DNA from: DATELY01 sp035276085
GTDB lineage: Bacteria > Pseudomonadota > Gammaproteobacteria > Steroidobacterales > Steroidobacteraceae
NCBI GenBank assembly: GCA_035276085.1
Contig: DATELY010000176.1
Coordinates: 1-64,000 of the forward strand
DNA: 64,000 nt
Reading direction: 5' to 3'
A program made the translations under genes and the position numbers. Below are positions 9,180 through 17,835 of this stretch, one piece after another. How positions within the stretch are numbered: position 1 is the first letter of the stretch; the number at the start of each line of letters is the position of its first letter. Below the pieces are notes generated by a model. It did not search any database. It saw nothing but the letters and a program-made list of their open reading frames with translations, and had not been told where the DNA came from.

Positions 9180-11339
9180 TCAGAACTCATATCCCAGTGT
9201 GACGCCGTAGGTACGAGGATCGTCATAACTGACCACGGCGTTCCCACTGGCCTGAGTTGCGGCGAATGCCCTCGTTTGCTTATCCGTCAGATTCTTTCCG
9301 AAGAGACCGAAGGAGAAGCCCCGGTCAGATGTCCATGTGGCGGTCGTCCCCAGCTTCGTATAGCTCGGCTGCCGCAATACATTGTCCGACTCGAAGAAAT
9401 AACCGTCGTTGTAGTAGGCATTCACAGATGCCCGCAGCTTGCCTCCCCGCAGGACTGTCGAGTAGTTGGCTGCGATGCTCGCAGTGAACTTTGCAGCGAA
9501 CGGTATCTGATTGTCGTTACAAGTGGAGATGCCTAGAGGAACCCCGCCCGCAGGCGAAGACACCGGGCAGTCGGGAAAGCCCTTGAATTTCGGACTGATC
9601 CAATTGACGCCACCTGTGAAACTGAATGCGTCTCCCAAGACAGCCGTGAAATCAGCGTCAAAGCCATAGATACGCGCGGACGGACCGTTTTGTATGGCCA
9701 GGGCGAACCTGTCGATTCGCTGCACCTGGATATTTTTGTAGTCATAGTAGAAGCCGGCAGTGTTGAGGCGAAGGCGCCCATCGAAAAGATCGGTCTTGAG
9801 GCCTGTTTCATAGGCTTGCAATGTCTCGGGCTTGTACGGCGCCGTACCCGGGGAGTTCGCGTTGAAGCCGCCGCTCTTGAAGCCAGTATTCCACGATACA
9901 TAGCCCATCACTTCATCGGAGAAGCGATGATCCAAGCTCACGCGATAAGTGATCTTGCTGTTGGTGTCGTTACGCGACTCGAAGTCTTCCGGCACCGTCA
10001 AACCCAGGAAAGGAATGGTGGTGATCTGCGCAGGGCTGATTTCCCGGCGACGCTCTTTCGTGTAACGCGCGCCGAGCGTCAAGTTCGTATTCTCGAAAAT
10101 TTCATAACTCCCCTGCCCATAGACGGCACCGGAGTTCGCACTCTGATCCGTGGTGAGGTCGATGGCGGCTCCCGCAAACGGAAAATTGATCAGGTCGACG
10201 ACGATCGGCACAAAGCCGCTCTTCAAATGGAAGTAGAACAGGCCGGTGGTCCATTTCAGAGGCGAATCGCCAATCGAACTGAGCTGGAATTCCTGGCTAA
10301 ACTGCTGATCTCGCTGCTTGTCATAGAGTTTGGCGACATCGAAGGGCGTGAAATCCAAGTCTTCCACGAGGGTATAAACACCTTTGCGGTAGGCCGATAT
10401 GCTCGAGAACCTGACAGCGCTGAAATCGTGATCGATCTTCAGTGCACCCCCCGCCGTCCAGGCAGATTTCCTGAAGTCGAGATCGGAATCGGAGTCATAC
10501 CCCAGATCGGGGTTTAGTCGCCCTGGAACAAAGCCTGAGAACTTATCGGGAAACGCAACAACAGTCCCCTGGCTGTCCTTACCGTCCCAATAGTTGCCGA
10601 TCAGTGTGACCGTAGTGTCAGAACCGGGCGTCCATACCACCTTCGATCGGACGGCGACGTCGTGCTTGACGCGGCCCGTTTTCGTCCCGGTGACGATATC
10701 TCGTCCGAATCCCTTTCCTTGGGTTTTTCCAGCGACCGCCAGATCAGCCGCGAGGCTGTCTGTTATCCCGCCAGAAACATAGGCATTGCCGGTAAAAGTA
10801 TCGTAGTTGCCGTACCCAGCGACGAACTTGCCCTCCGGCTCAGCGGTTGGCGTGGATGTCGCGATCTGGATCAGTCCGCCCGTCGCATTGCGGCCAAACA
10901 GGGTTCCCTGCGGCCCCTTGAGCACCTCAACCGATTCGACGTTGTTGAGCGTGAGTTCACTGGCCAGCGGGGCAGCCAGGTAGACGCCGTCGACATACAG
11001 CGCGACCGGCGACTCGACACCCGGTGCGAAATTGAACGAGCCCACGCCGCGGATGCTGGCTGTGAAGATTCCGTTCGAGGTCGTGGTGTTGAGCGAAGGC
11101 GCGGCAACGTTTAGATCGAGAGCGCTCTCGACACCCAGTGCCGACAATTGATCCGCCTTGACGGCGGTGACTGCGACGGGAACATCCTGCAGCCTCTCGC
11201 TGCGTCGTTGGGCCGTGACAATGATTTCTTCAACCTTGGCTGACGCGCCCGCGGCAGGCGACTGGGCATGCCCCATCCCCGGATTCAACGCGGCAGCGAC
11301 GGCTCCTGCAAACATGAGAGTGCAGACCGAGTTCTTCAT
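9180..11339 (-). CDS. TonB-dependent outer-membrane receptor
   Basis: A 719-residue outer-membrane transporter. A signal peptide ends near GMGHAQ (about residue 26). The TonB-box-like VEEIIVTAQRR follows, then a plug domain with VKADQLSALGV, YVDGVYLA and VEVLKGPQGTLFGRNATGG (about 40-165). The remainder is a 22-strand-type beta barrel ending in an aromatic residue (GVTLGYEF). A GGGGGATGAA ribosome site precedes the ATG. As first gene before the monooxygenase and reductase, it probably imports their hydrophobic or aromatic substrate. Siderophore uptake cannot be excluded, but no siderophore genes are nearby. Confidence 0.93.
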   Translation of the reverse strand: MKNSVCTLMFAGAVAAALNPGMGHAQSPAAGASAKVEEIIVTAQRRSERLQDVPVAVTAVKADQLSALGVESALDLNVAAPSLNTTTSNGIFTASIRGVGSFNFAPGVESPVALYVDGVYLAAPLASELTLNNVESVEVLKGPQGTLFGRNATGGLIQIATSTPTAEPEGKFVAGYGNYDTFTGNAYVSGGITDSLAADLAVAGKTQGKGFGRDIVTGTKTGRVKHDVAVRSKVVWTPGSDTTVTLIGNYWDGKDSQGTVVAFPDKFSGFVPGRLNPDLGYDSDSDLDFRKSAWTAGGALKIDHDFSAVRFSSISAYRKGVYTLVEDLDFTPFDVAKLYDKQRDQQFSQEFQLSSIGDSPLKWTTGLFYFHLKSGFVPIVVDLINFPFAGAAIDLTTDQSANSGAVYGQGSYEIFENTNLTLGARYTKERRREISPAQITTIPFLGLTVPEDFESRNDTNSKITYRVSLDHRFSDEVMGYVSWNTGFKSGGFNANSPGTAPYKPETLQAYETGLKTDLFDGRLRLNTAGFYYDYKNIQVQRIDRFALAIQNGPSARIYGFDADFTAVLGDAFSFTGGVNWISPKFKGFPDCPVSSPAGGVPLGISTCNDNQIPFAAKFTASIAANYSTVLRGGKLRASVNAYYNDGYFFESDNVLRQPSYTKLGTTATWTSDRGFSFGLFGKNLTDKQTRAFAATQASGNAVVSYDDPRTYGVTLGYEF

Positions 11340-11488
11340 ATTTCATCCCCCATTAGTTGCTTCAGCGAGCAAACATCTGGCCGTCGACTTTGCGATCGAT
11401 CTGGCGCCCAACGGGCATAGCATTTTTTCCATCGACATCATGCCCGATAGTCGAAAAGCAATTCAAGATAAATGTCTGACAGGAACGT

Positions 11489-11501
11489 CGTATGACATAC
11501 G
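11489..11501. promoter_or_regulatory. CGTATGACATACG palindrome
   Basis: CGTATG-A-CATACG is a perfect 6-bp dyad with a one-base centre, about 150 bases upstream of the TonB receptor start. The size and position suit a dimeric regulator, but no second copy was noticed near other genes. Confidence 0.35.
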
Positions 11502-11684
11502 CGGAAGAATCCTTTTCGCTCGAAACCCGGCCTTGGCTGAATTCATTTAATTTCTTGCGCTTGACCAACCATCAACCATCCAGTGTTGCGTTGTGAGCAC
11601 AGGCAAAAGGCCCTGCCGGTCTTGGCCGGGGACTCGATCAGGGCAGCGACTTGCGGCGTCCTCGCGCGAGCGGCGCTTCCGTGG

Positions 11685-11696
11685 CTGTCCGACAAT
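11685..11696 (-). promoter_or_regulatory. ATTGTCGGACAG box
   Basis: Read on the minus strand this 12-mer is identical to the sequence overlapping the bicupin promoter at 1492-1503. Its core TGTC-G-GACA is symmetric. It could tie the TonB receptor or the NTF2/SDR genes to the GntR regulator. Confidence 0.35.
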
Positions 11697-11877
11697 CATG
11701 TATTCTCAAATGAAAAGGAGTATGGCTGGGCGCAGCAGTCGAACAGCACACGGCTGCGCCATGCGCGGTTGCTGGATCAGGCCGCAATCGAGGCGATGTC
11801 CCGGTTCTCTGATCAGGCACCTACCGCCTGCAGCTGATGCTGGGTGAGTTCCACAACTTCAACTGGAGGTACTGCAC

Positions 11878-12237
11878 ATGACGACCACGGAAACCGACGC
11901 AATCCTTGCTCTCGAACGGCGTCGCTGTGCGGCGATCGGTGCGACCGATGCGGCTGCTCTCCGCGAGATTCTCACGGACGATTATCTGCACGTGCACGCG
12001 AACGGCCGGATCGACGACCTTGCCACCTATATCTCTGCGGTCGTACAGCGCCCGCGTGGATGCGAGCGCGGGCCCATCACGGTGCGCCAATATGGGGCTG
12101 CCGCCGTGCTGGTGGGCGAGCAAATCAACACGTTCGAGACTCACAAGTCGGTTGTCGTCGTGCAGCAGGTCGCCGTGCGGCAAGCGGGTACGTGGCGCTT
12201 CGTCTCCACTCAGGTGACCCGCAAGGCTGAGGCGTAG
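11878..12237 (+). CDS. NTF2-like/DUF4440 family protein
   Basis: A 119-residue single-domain protein with the cone-shaped NTF2/SnoaL-like pattern: an N-terminal helix with LALERRRCAAIGATDAAALREIL, then DDYLHVHANGRIDD, and beta strands ending GTWRFVSTQVTR. Relatives include small isomerases, lyases and accessory proteins. No catalytic residue can be assigned with confidence. A strong GGAGG lies nine bases before the ATG. The next gene, an SDR, begins five bases after its stop, so the two are cotranscribed. Confidence 0.7.
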   Translation: MTTTETDAILALERRRCAAIGATDAAALREILTDDYLHVHANGRIDDLATYISAVVQRPRGCERGPITVRQYGAAAVLVGEQINTFETHKSVVVVQQVAVRQAGTWRFVSTQVTRKAEA

Positions 12238-12242
12238 GACGG

Positions 12243-13082
12243 ATGACACTCGCTGGAAAGACGCTGTTCATCACAGGCGGGAGCCGCGGAATCGGGCTTG
12301 CGATTGCACTGAGGGCGGCGCGTGACGGGGCAAACGTCGCGATTGCTGCCAAGACCGCCGAGCCACATCCCAAGCTGACCGGTACGATCCATACGGCGGC
12401 GCAGGCGATCATAGCGGCGGGAGGCAACGCGCTTCCGCTGCTGCTCGACGTGCGCGATGCGGACGCAGTGGAAAGCGCCGTCGCCCAAGCCGCGCAACAG
12501 TTCGGCGGCATTGATATCTGTCTCAACAACGCGTCGGCCATCAACCTTGCGTGCTCTGAGGATATCGAGGTCAAGCGCTTCGACCTGATCCAGCAGATCA
12601 ACATGCGAGGTACTTTTCTAGTCTCGCGTGCCTGCCTTCCATATCTGCGCAAGAGCCGCAATCCGCACGTTCTGACGCTGTCCCCACCGCTGACCATGCG
12701 CGCCGACTGGTTCGCCCAGCACCTGCCCTACACGCTCAGTAAATACGGCATGTCGATGGTCACCTTCGGCATGGCCGAAGAGTTTCGCGCGGACGGCATC
12801 GCTTTCAATTCTCTGTGGCCCAAGACCACAATTGCGACTGCTGCGATCGAGTTCGCGCTGGGGGGCGAGGCACTGATGCGGCGCTCGCGCCGGCCGGAAA
12901 TCATGGCCGACGCAGCCCATGCAATCTTCTTGCGCGATGCGCGCCGCTATACGGGCAACTTCGTGCTCGACGAGGATGTGTTGCGCGAGGACGGGGTGCA
13001 GGACTTCGCTCAGTATCGCTACGATCTCGAAGCACAACTTGAAATCGATATCTTTGTGAGCCCTGATGCCGTGTCTGGTTGA
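12243..13082 (+). CDS. SDR oxidoreductase, HSDL2-like
   Basis: A 279-residue short-chain dehydrogenase/reductase. TGGSRGIG at about 11-18 binds the cofactor, NNAS is near residue 97, and the catalytic YTLSK is near 163. The PHPKLTGTIHTAA insertion after the second strand and LSPPLTM are characteristic of the hydroxysteroid-dehydrogenase-like 2 (HSDL2) branch, here without the SCP2 domain of animal HSDL2. Its substrate is unknown, though lipid or steroid-like alcohols are plausible. It is tightly linked to the NTF2-like gene upstream and an SDR downstream. Confidence 0.88.
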   Translation: MTLAGKTLFITGGSRGIGLAIALRAARDGANVAIAAKTAEPHPKLTGTIHTAAQAIIAAGGNALPLLLDVRDADAVESAVAQAAQQFGGIDICLNNASAINLACSEDIEVKRFDLIQQINMRGTFLVSRACLPYLRKSRNPHVLTLSPPLTMRADWFAQHLPYTLSKYGMSMVTFGMAEEFRADGIAFNSLWPKTTIATAAIEFALGGEALMRRSRRPEIMADAAHAIFLRDARRYTGNFVLDEDVLREDGVQDFAQYRYDLEAQLEIDIFVSPDAVSG

Positions 13083-13136
13083 GCGCCGCTCAGCCGAGCT
13101 CGAGATCGGCGGCATCTCGGCAATGTGAGAGGGTAC

Positions 13137-13919
13137 ATGACCAATCCCAGCTTCGACCTCAGCGGCAAGGGCGCGATCATCACGGGATCGTCACGGGGCA
13201 TCGGCCGGGCGATCGCCGAAGGGCTCGCCGCCCACGGAGCGAACGTGATCATCTCCTCCCGCAAGCAGATGGCCTGCGAAGCGGTGGCGGCGGACATAAA
13301 CGCTCGCGGTCGCGGACGCGCCACCGCGATCGCCTGCAATATTGGCGACAAGGTTGACATTCAAACCCTCGCGGCCCGGGCGCAGGATACGCTGGGTACG
13401 ATCGACATCCTGGTCTGCAATGCGGCTTCGAATCCCTACTACGGGCCGATGGCAGGGATCACCGACGAGCAGTTCGAGAAGATCCTTCGCAACAACCTGC
13501 TGTCCAGCCATTGGCTGATTTCGCTTGTCGTGCCGAACATGATCGCTCGCGGCGGCGGCTCGATCATCCTGGTGTCGTCGGTCGGCGGCCTCCGCGGCTC
13601 ACAGGTTATCGGCGCCTACAACGTCTCGAAGGCGGCGGATCTCCAGCTCGCGCGTAACCTTGCCGTCGAGCATGGAGCACACGGCGTGCGCGTAAACTGC
13701 ATCGCGCCTGGCTTGATCCGCACAGATTTCGCGCGGGCACTCTGGGAGGACGAGCGCAATCTGGCGAGAGCGGTCGCGGGCACGCCTTTGGCGCGAATTG
13801 GCGAACCGGTGGACATTGCCGGCGCAGCGATATTCCTGGCGTCCGATGCCGCGCGCTTCATCACGGGGCAAACCCTCATTGTCGACGGCGGAGCGACAAT
13901 CACGGCCGCAGGCATCTGA
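13137..13919 (+). CDS. SDR oxidoreductase
   Basis: A 260-residue classical SDR with TGSSRGIG at the N-terminus, NAAS mid-protein, the serine-containing IILVSSVGG and the YNVSK active site. The C-terminus IVDGGATITAAGI is typical of 3-oxoacyl reductase or DHRS4-like members. GAGAGGG six bases before the ATG at 13137 favours that start over an in-frame GTG at 13125. It ends convergently with the IclR regulator. The substrate is unassigned. Confidence 0.88.
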   Translation: MTNPSFDLSGKGAIITGSSRGIGRAIAEGLAAHGANVIISSRKQMACEAVAADINARGRGRATAIACNIGDKVDIQTLAARAQDTLGTIDILVCNAASNPYYGPMAGITDEQFEKILRNNLLSSHWLISLVVPNMIARGGGSIILVSSVGGLRGSQVIGAYNVSKAADLQLARNLAVEHGAHGVRVNCIAPGLIRTDFARALWEDERNLARAVAGTPLARIGEPVDIAGAAIFLASDAARFITGQTLIVDGGATITAAGI

Positions 13920-13986
13920 CAACGACCCAATCGCCGGCGTCACTTTACTATCGCTGAAACAGTCGATATCGCTTGCCCGCTTCTGT

Positions 13987-14736
13987 CTAAGGCGTGGGCC
14001 GGCAATGCTTTTCGATTTCCAAGCGCATTGCGTCTACTAGCTCGAGCTTCGCCTCGTCAATCGTTTCGGCACGCCCCGAAACACTCAACGCAAGCGGCTT
14101 ACCGAAGCTGTCCTTGAAAGGAAGGAGAACGGCAACCGAACCTGCCGTGGCCAGAAGTCGGCGCAGAACGCAGGCGTAGCCGACCTCTCGCGCCTTGTGG
14201 ACCGTTGCCAGGACATTCTCGAGACGCTCGCGATCATCGGCATTGGGCACGTTGTTGTAGAGATAGCGCGCGATCCTGCTGACTTCGTCGTCCGTACACT
14301 CGGTGAGCAACATCATTCCCGGCGATGCACGAGTTAACGGACGCATGTTGCCAGCCCGGAGACGGAGCATTCTTCGACCCGGTTCTGCCAGGGTGTAAAT
14401 GTATTGCACATGGACACCATTACGGGTCGAGAGAATCGTCGTCAGGCCGGTTCTATCCCGCACGGCAGAGATCAGATCCAGGACCTGAAACGCATGCATC
14501 TTGTCGAAGCGCAGATAGCCTCCGACCAGGGCGACGCGAATCGAAGGGGCGTACTCGTGCGTCTCTCGATTGAAATTCAGGTAACCCAAATCCCGCAAAC
14601 TGTTGATCAGGACAGAAGCACTGGATTGCGGATAACCGAGCAGCTTTGCAATTTCCGAGACGCGAGCAGGCCGTCTCAGTCTTTCCATGATCTCGAGGAT
14701 GGCGAGCGTTCTCTGAGCAGATTTGACTGGACTCAT
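13987..14736 (-). CDS. IclR-family transcriptional regulator
   Basis: A 249-residue IclR-type regulator. A winged helix covers about residues 1-65 (SAQRTLAILEIMERL then PQSSASVLINSLRDLGYL). An effector-binding GAF-like domain follows (about 80-245), including the MRPLTRASPGMMLL and GYACVLRRLL segments. IclR proteins usually govern catabolic operons for aromatic or other acids. It lies downstream of PhyH, NTF2-like and zinc dehydrogenase genes on the same strand and may regulate them and the divergent genes. AGGAGA precedes the ATG. A triple 7-bp repeat lies just upstream. Confidence 0.88.
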   Translation of the reverse strand: MSPVKSAQRTLAILEIMERLRRPARVSEIAKLLGYPQSSASVLINSLRDLGYLNFNRETHEYAPSIRVALVGGYLRFDKMHAFQVLDLISAVRDRTGLTTILSTRNGVHVQYIYTLAEPGRRMLRLRAGNMRPLTRASPGMMLLTECTDDEVSRIARYLYNNVPNADDRERLENVLATVHKAREVGYACVLRRLLATAGSVAVLLPFKDSFGKPLALSVSGRAETIDEAKLELVDAMRLEIEKHCRPTP

Positions 14737-14754
14737 CTGTCTCCTGGTAAGAAA

Positions 14755-14775
14755 GGCTACGGGCTACGGGCTACG
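14755..14775. repeat. three tandem copies of GGCTACG
   Basis: GGCTACG is repeated three times without interruption, about 20-40 bases upstream of the IclR start codon. Seven-base tandem repeats in a promoter can change length by slippage and alter spacing, but with only three copies this may be incidental. Confidence 0.7.
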
Positions 14776-14874
14776 GCCAGAGAGGAACCCTTTCATCTCT
14801 TTGGGGTCGTGCGCCGCGCGATGGACGAGCTTCGAGCTGGCGCCAAGTACAGCGTCGTGATGTGGCCAAACCGC

Positions 14875-15966
14875 TCACTCGAACGAGACGACGCTCCGTG
14901 CAACCTTGCCACCCAGCATGACCTGGTAAGCATCGTTGATTTCATCGAGGCCGATCTTGTTCGAAACGAGTTCGTCCAACTTGAGTTTCCCATCGAGATA
15001 AAAGCGGGCAAGTTTGGGGACGAACAGTTGGAATGGAGCGTCGCCCATTCCCGAGGTGATGATACGTAGGTTCTTCCACATCATGTCCAACACCGGGAAC
15101 GACATCTCCGCTCCGGTCTTGGGCATGCCAACGACCACCAGCGTGCCGTGCTTGCGCAGCATCGAGAAGCCATCGCGGAGCGCGGACGGCAGGCCCACCA
15201 CCTCGAAGGCGTAATCGACTCCACCCTTCGATCGTTCTAAGACCTCGTTCACTGCAGCGGGGCCTGCGATCACACCCGCCGTCGCACCAAATTCCCGGGC
15301 CATCGCAATCTTGGTGGAGCTGGTGTCGACGGCAATGATCGTCTCCGCGCCAGCGATCCGGGCACCTTGAATCGTGTTCAAGCCGACGCCGCCACAACCG
15401 ATCACCACGACGCTGGACCCCGGCTGGACCTTCGCACCGTTGATTGCCGCTCCTGCGCCGGTCAAAACACCACAGCCGAGCAAGGCCGCGGATGCAAACG
15501 GTACCGCTTCCGGGATTTTTACCGCCGCCCGGCGATGGATCAGAATTTCTTCCGCAAACCCCCCGATATCGGCAGCCTGGAGCACGGGCCTGCCCTTCCA
15601 GGTGATGCGCGATCCAGACTCGCGCAAGGGAACCGGCGGCCTGACAGCACAACGGTTGTTGTAGCCCATCTGACAATCGGGGCATTCCCCGCAGTAAGAC
15701 GAGTAGGAGGTCACGACCCGATCGCCAGGTCGGAGATCGACAACATCCTCTCCCACCGCCTCCACGATTCCCGCAGCTTCATGTCCAAGCAGCACGGGAA
15801 GGCTCGTCCCGGGAAGGGGTAGATCGCCGGTCATGACGTGATAGTCGCTATGACAGAGGCCGCTCGCCATGACCCGCACGCGCACTTCCTGCGACCGAGG
15901 CCCATGGAGCTCGACCTCTTCGACTGACAGGGGAGCACCCACCTCCAACAACAATGCGGCCTTCAT
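14875..15966 (-). CDS. zinc-dependent alcohol dehydrogenase
   Basis: A 363-residue class III-like zinc alcohol dehydrogenase. The catalytic-zinc motifs are intact: GLCHSDYHVM near residue 37 and LLGHEAAGIVEAVGEDV near 62. The structural-zinc cysteines follow in YCGECPDCQMGYNNRC. The NAD site reads VVVIGCGGVGLNTIQGARIAGA, with IIAVD after it, favouring NAD. I placed the start at MKAALLLEV, which has GAGGGGG upstream; the frame runs 23 codons further without similarity. It follows the NTF2-like and PhyH genes and may oxidise the alcohol they generate. Confidence 0.9.
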   Translation of the reverse strand: MKAALLLEVGAPLSVEEVELHGPRSQEVRVRVMASGLCHSDYHVMTGDLPLPGTSLPVLLGHEAAGIVEAVGEDVVDLRPGDRVVTSYSSYCGECPDCQMGYNNRCAVRPPVPLRESGSRITWKGRPVLQAADIGGFAEEILIHRRAAVKIPEAVPFASAALLGCGVLTGAGAAINGAKVQPGSSVVVIGCGGVGLNTIQGARIAGAETIIAVDTSSTKIAMAREFGATAGVIAGPAAVNEVLERSKGGVDYAFEVVGLPSALRDGFSMLRKHGTLVVVGMPKTGAEMSFPVLDMMWKNLRIITSGMGDAPFQLFVPKLARFYLDGKLKLDELVSNKIGLDEINDAYQVMLGGKVARSVVSFE

Positions 15967-16104
15967 CACAACCCCCTCTTCGTTTGATGGATAGTGCGAA
16001 ACCCGCGTCTGCCGTCGCATACGGTACTGCCGCAAGGTCCAGGGAAAGCCTGTCTTTCGTCAGGCAGCGGTCGGTCCCAGCGATGCCTGAGTGGGCTACC
16101 GATG

Positions 16105-16656
16105 TTACGGCTTATGCGCGGAGCCGCCTTCAATCTTCATCTGCTCACGCCGTGCAATAGCCTCTGGCAAGTCAAACAGATGAGATTTCGCAGGGTTCTC
16201 GCTTCGATTTCGCGCCTCGATCTCGGCCGGGGACATGTTGCATTCGTTCTCGACACGACGCTCTCGAATACGCCAACGACCGTCGTCGCATCTCACCAAG
16301 ACATCCTTATAGCGCCCGAACGCCATTAACGCCGGCGCATCGCCAAAGTCCCACAACGCAAACGTGTAAGCGACGGACGTTGCCTCGTCGCCCACAATCT
16401 TGATCCTGGGTTCAACGAGGCAATGCTTGTGGTAGGCGTCCGGTGCGTGCGTATGGGCATGAAAAGCGGCCATGATCCGGTCACGGCCAACAAACGTGGC
16501 ATAGGAGTGATGCAGAACGGCGTCTTCAGTCCAGATATCGGCGAATTCCTTTTCGAGCTCGATGCCGTAGTCCATCGCGTGGCCATAGGTGTAGAGCACA
16601 TGCAGGATGTCACGCTCATCTTCCAGAGCCTGCAGGCGCTCTTCGATCGTGCTCAT
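16105..16656 (-). CDS. SnoaL/NTF2-like protein
   Basis: A 183-residue NTF2-fold protein of the type seen with ring-hydroxylating oxygenases and in polyketide or steroid pathways. The N-terminal helix reads EERLQALEDERDILHVLYTYGHAMDYG. It is followed by IWTEDAVLHHSY and a strand-rich half ending GRWRIRERRVENEC. The His and Asp residues of the pocket are compatible with an isomerase, dehydratase or small beta subunit, but none can be assigned. It lies 24 bases after the PhyH gene and is probably in one operon with it and the downstream dehydrogenase. Confidence 0.75.
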   Translation of the reverse strand: MSTIEERLQALEDERDILHVLYTYGHAMDYGIELEKEFADIWTEDAVLHHSYATFVGRDRIMAAFHAHTHAPDAYHKHCLVEPRIKIVGDEATSVAYTFALWDFGDAPALMAFGRYKDVLVRCDDGRWRIRERRVENECNMSPAEIEARNRSENPAKSHLFDLPEAIARREQMKIEGGSAHKP

Positions 16657-16680
16657 GAATGCATTTCTTGTTGATGGATT

Positions 16681-17550
16681 CTATGGATAGACCTGTGGGA
16701 AAAAATCGTTCGTTATCGGCTCGCCGATTTCCAACCCGAGTTCGGGGCGAAAGATATGGTTGGGCGCGCCGGTGTAGCAGGTGTCTGCCGGAAAATATGA
16801 GCATATGAATGCCCAGCGCTCTTTGTCCGTGCGGTTTGGCGGCCCGCAGTGAAGGGTCATCGTATTGTGTATCGACACGTCGCCAGGTCGCAGCGCATGT
16901 GGCTCCGATACCGGGTACTTCTCTCTGAAGGCCGGGTAATAGTCGGGATGAGAGAAAGACACTCCCGTTGCTGGATCTGCTGGATTCTTGAAGCCCAAGG
17001 GGCCGGCCTTGTGGGAGCCACTGTGAAAACGCATGGTTCCCATCTCGGGCGTCGCTTCAACGAGGGGAAACCAGAAGTTGAGTGCACCCACGCGGTCGAA
17101 TGGATAATACGGCCAGTCCTGGTGCCAACCTAACTCGCCCGAACCCGGCTTGTTAGCCGGCATTTTCACCGCCAGCATGTCGAGGTGGCTCCGGACCGGT
17201 ACGTCGCGCCCAATCAATCGCTGCGCATTGCGGCCAATTTCCTTGGAAAGCATCAGCGAGCGCAGAGGTTCGATACGTTCATCGCGTGCAATCCAATGCC
17301 AGTCTCGCCAATGCGGCATGTCCTTGATCCCATATTCTTTCCCGTCATGTCCGCCCCAACCCGTCTGCGGTTGAGAGCCCCCGAGACGTTTCCCCACTGC
17401 CTCCTTGGCAGACGCCAGAGCCATTTCAATGAGTTTCGGCGCAACAAGATTGCGCAGAATTACCCAGCCATGCTTTTCATAAAAGGCGACCTCATCGTCT
17501 GTCACCTCGCGCATATCTATTGAAATGCCTGCCGCATGAATGCCGTTCAT
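16681..17550 (-). CDS. phytanoyl-CoA dioxygenase (PhyH) family protein
   Basis: A 289-residue Fe(II)/2-oxoglutarate oxygenase-like protein. Iron ligands are predicted at H143 and D145 (GWHQDWPYYPFD) and H234 (HNTMTLHCGPPNR). RMRF-like and GSH features of the double-stranded beta helix follow the first pair (MRFHSGSHKAGPL). Members hydroxylate phytanoyl-CoA, natural-product or other small substrates using 2-oxoglutarate. The frame begins 11 codons earlier, but GGGG before the ATG at 17550 marks the better start. It heads an operon with NTF2-like, dehydrogenase and IclR genes and faces another PhyH gene. Confidence 0.88.
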   Translation of the reverse strand: MNGIHAAGISIDMREVTDDEVAFYEKHGWVILRNLVAPKLIEMALASAKEAVGKRLGGSQPQTGWGGHDGKEYGIKDMPHWRDWHWIARDERIEPLRSLMLSKEIGRNAQRLIGRDVPVRSHLDMLAVKMPANKPGSGELGWHQDWPYYPFDRVGALNFWFPLVEATPEMGTMRFHSGSHKAGPLGFKNPADPATGVSFSHPDYYPAFREKYPVSEPHALRPGDVSIHNTMTLHCGPPNRTDKERWAFICSYFPADTCYTGAPNHIFRPELGLEIGEPITNDFFPQVYP

Positions 17551-17724
17551 TGATATCCCCCAATGTCCAGTCCACGCAGACATGCACGAGTGAATACGGC
17601 GACAGCCGGAGCGTGGATATCGACCCGGCCACGTATCTGCTCGATCATCTGCGATCGAAAGTCATGATTTCACAACAGCTCATTCCCAGCGTTCTCACTG
17701 CGCGGCACGAGCGCAAAATCATGA

Positions 17725-17734
17725 ACGTGATATC
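17725..17734 (+). promoter_or_regulatory. ACGTGATATC box
   Basis: ACGTGATATC lies about 100 bases upstream of the plus-strand PhyH gene, inside the divergent PhyH-PhyH region (17551-17835). It matches the right half of the CACRTANGTGATATC consensus seen at 31375 and 40798 but lacks the left arm. It is a weak member of that set. Confidence 0.3.
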
Positions 17735-17835
17735 GGCTCGAGGACCTCTCCAAGCGGCGTCTCGCTGACACGTCTCGCGTAGCCTTCATGGCCACGGTCC
17801 ACTCGACACGACGGCTACCATCGGAGAACCACCCG

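Larger units (their letters stand above)
11340..11877. other. 538-base divergent intergenic region
   Basis: Lies between the TonB receptor (minus) and the NTF2-like protein (plus). Short frames near 11583-11847 resemble no protein I know. It contains an AT-richer section (11400-11580), the dyad at 11489-11501 and a TTGTCGGACAG-type box on the minus strand at 11685-11696. It is probably a promoter region for both sides. Confidence 0.45.

Noticed and set aside
11583..11847. Two overlapping short frames between the TonB receptor and the NTF2-like gene
   Set aside because: No family resemblance and no clear ribosome site, and the two frames exclude one another. The region is better read as promoter DNA.
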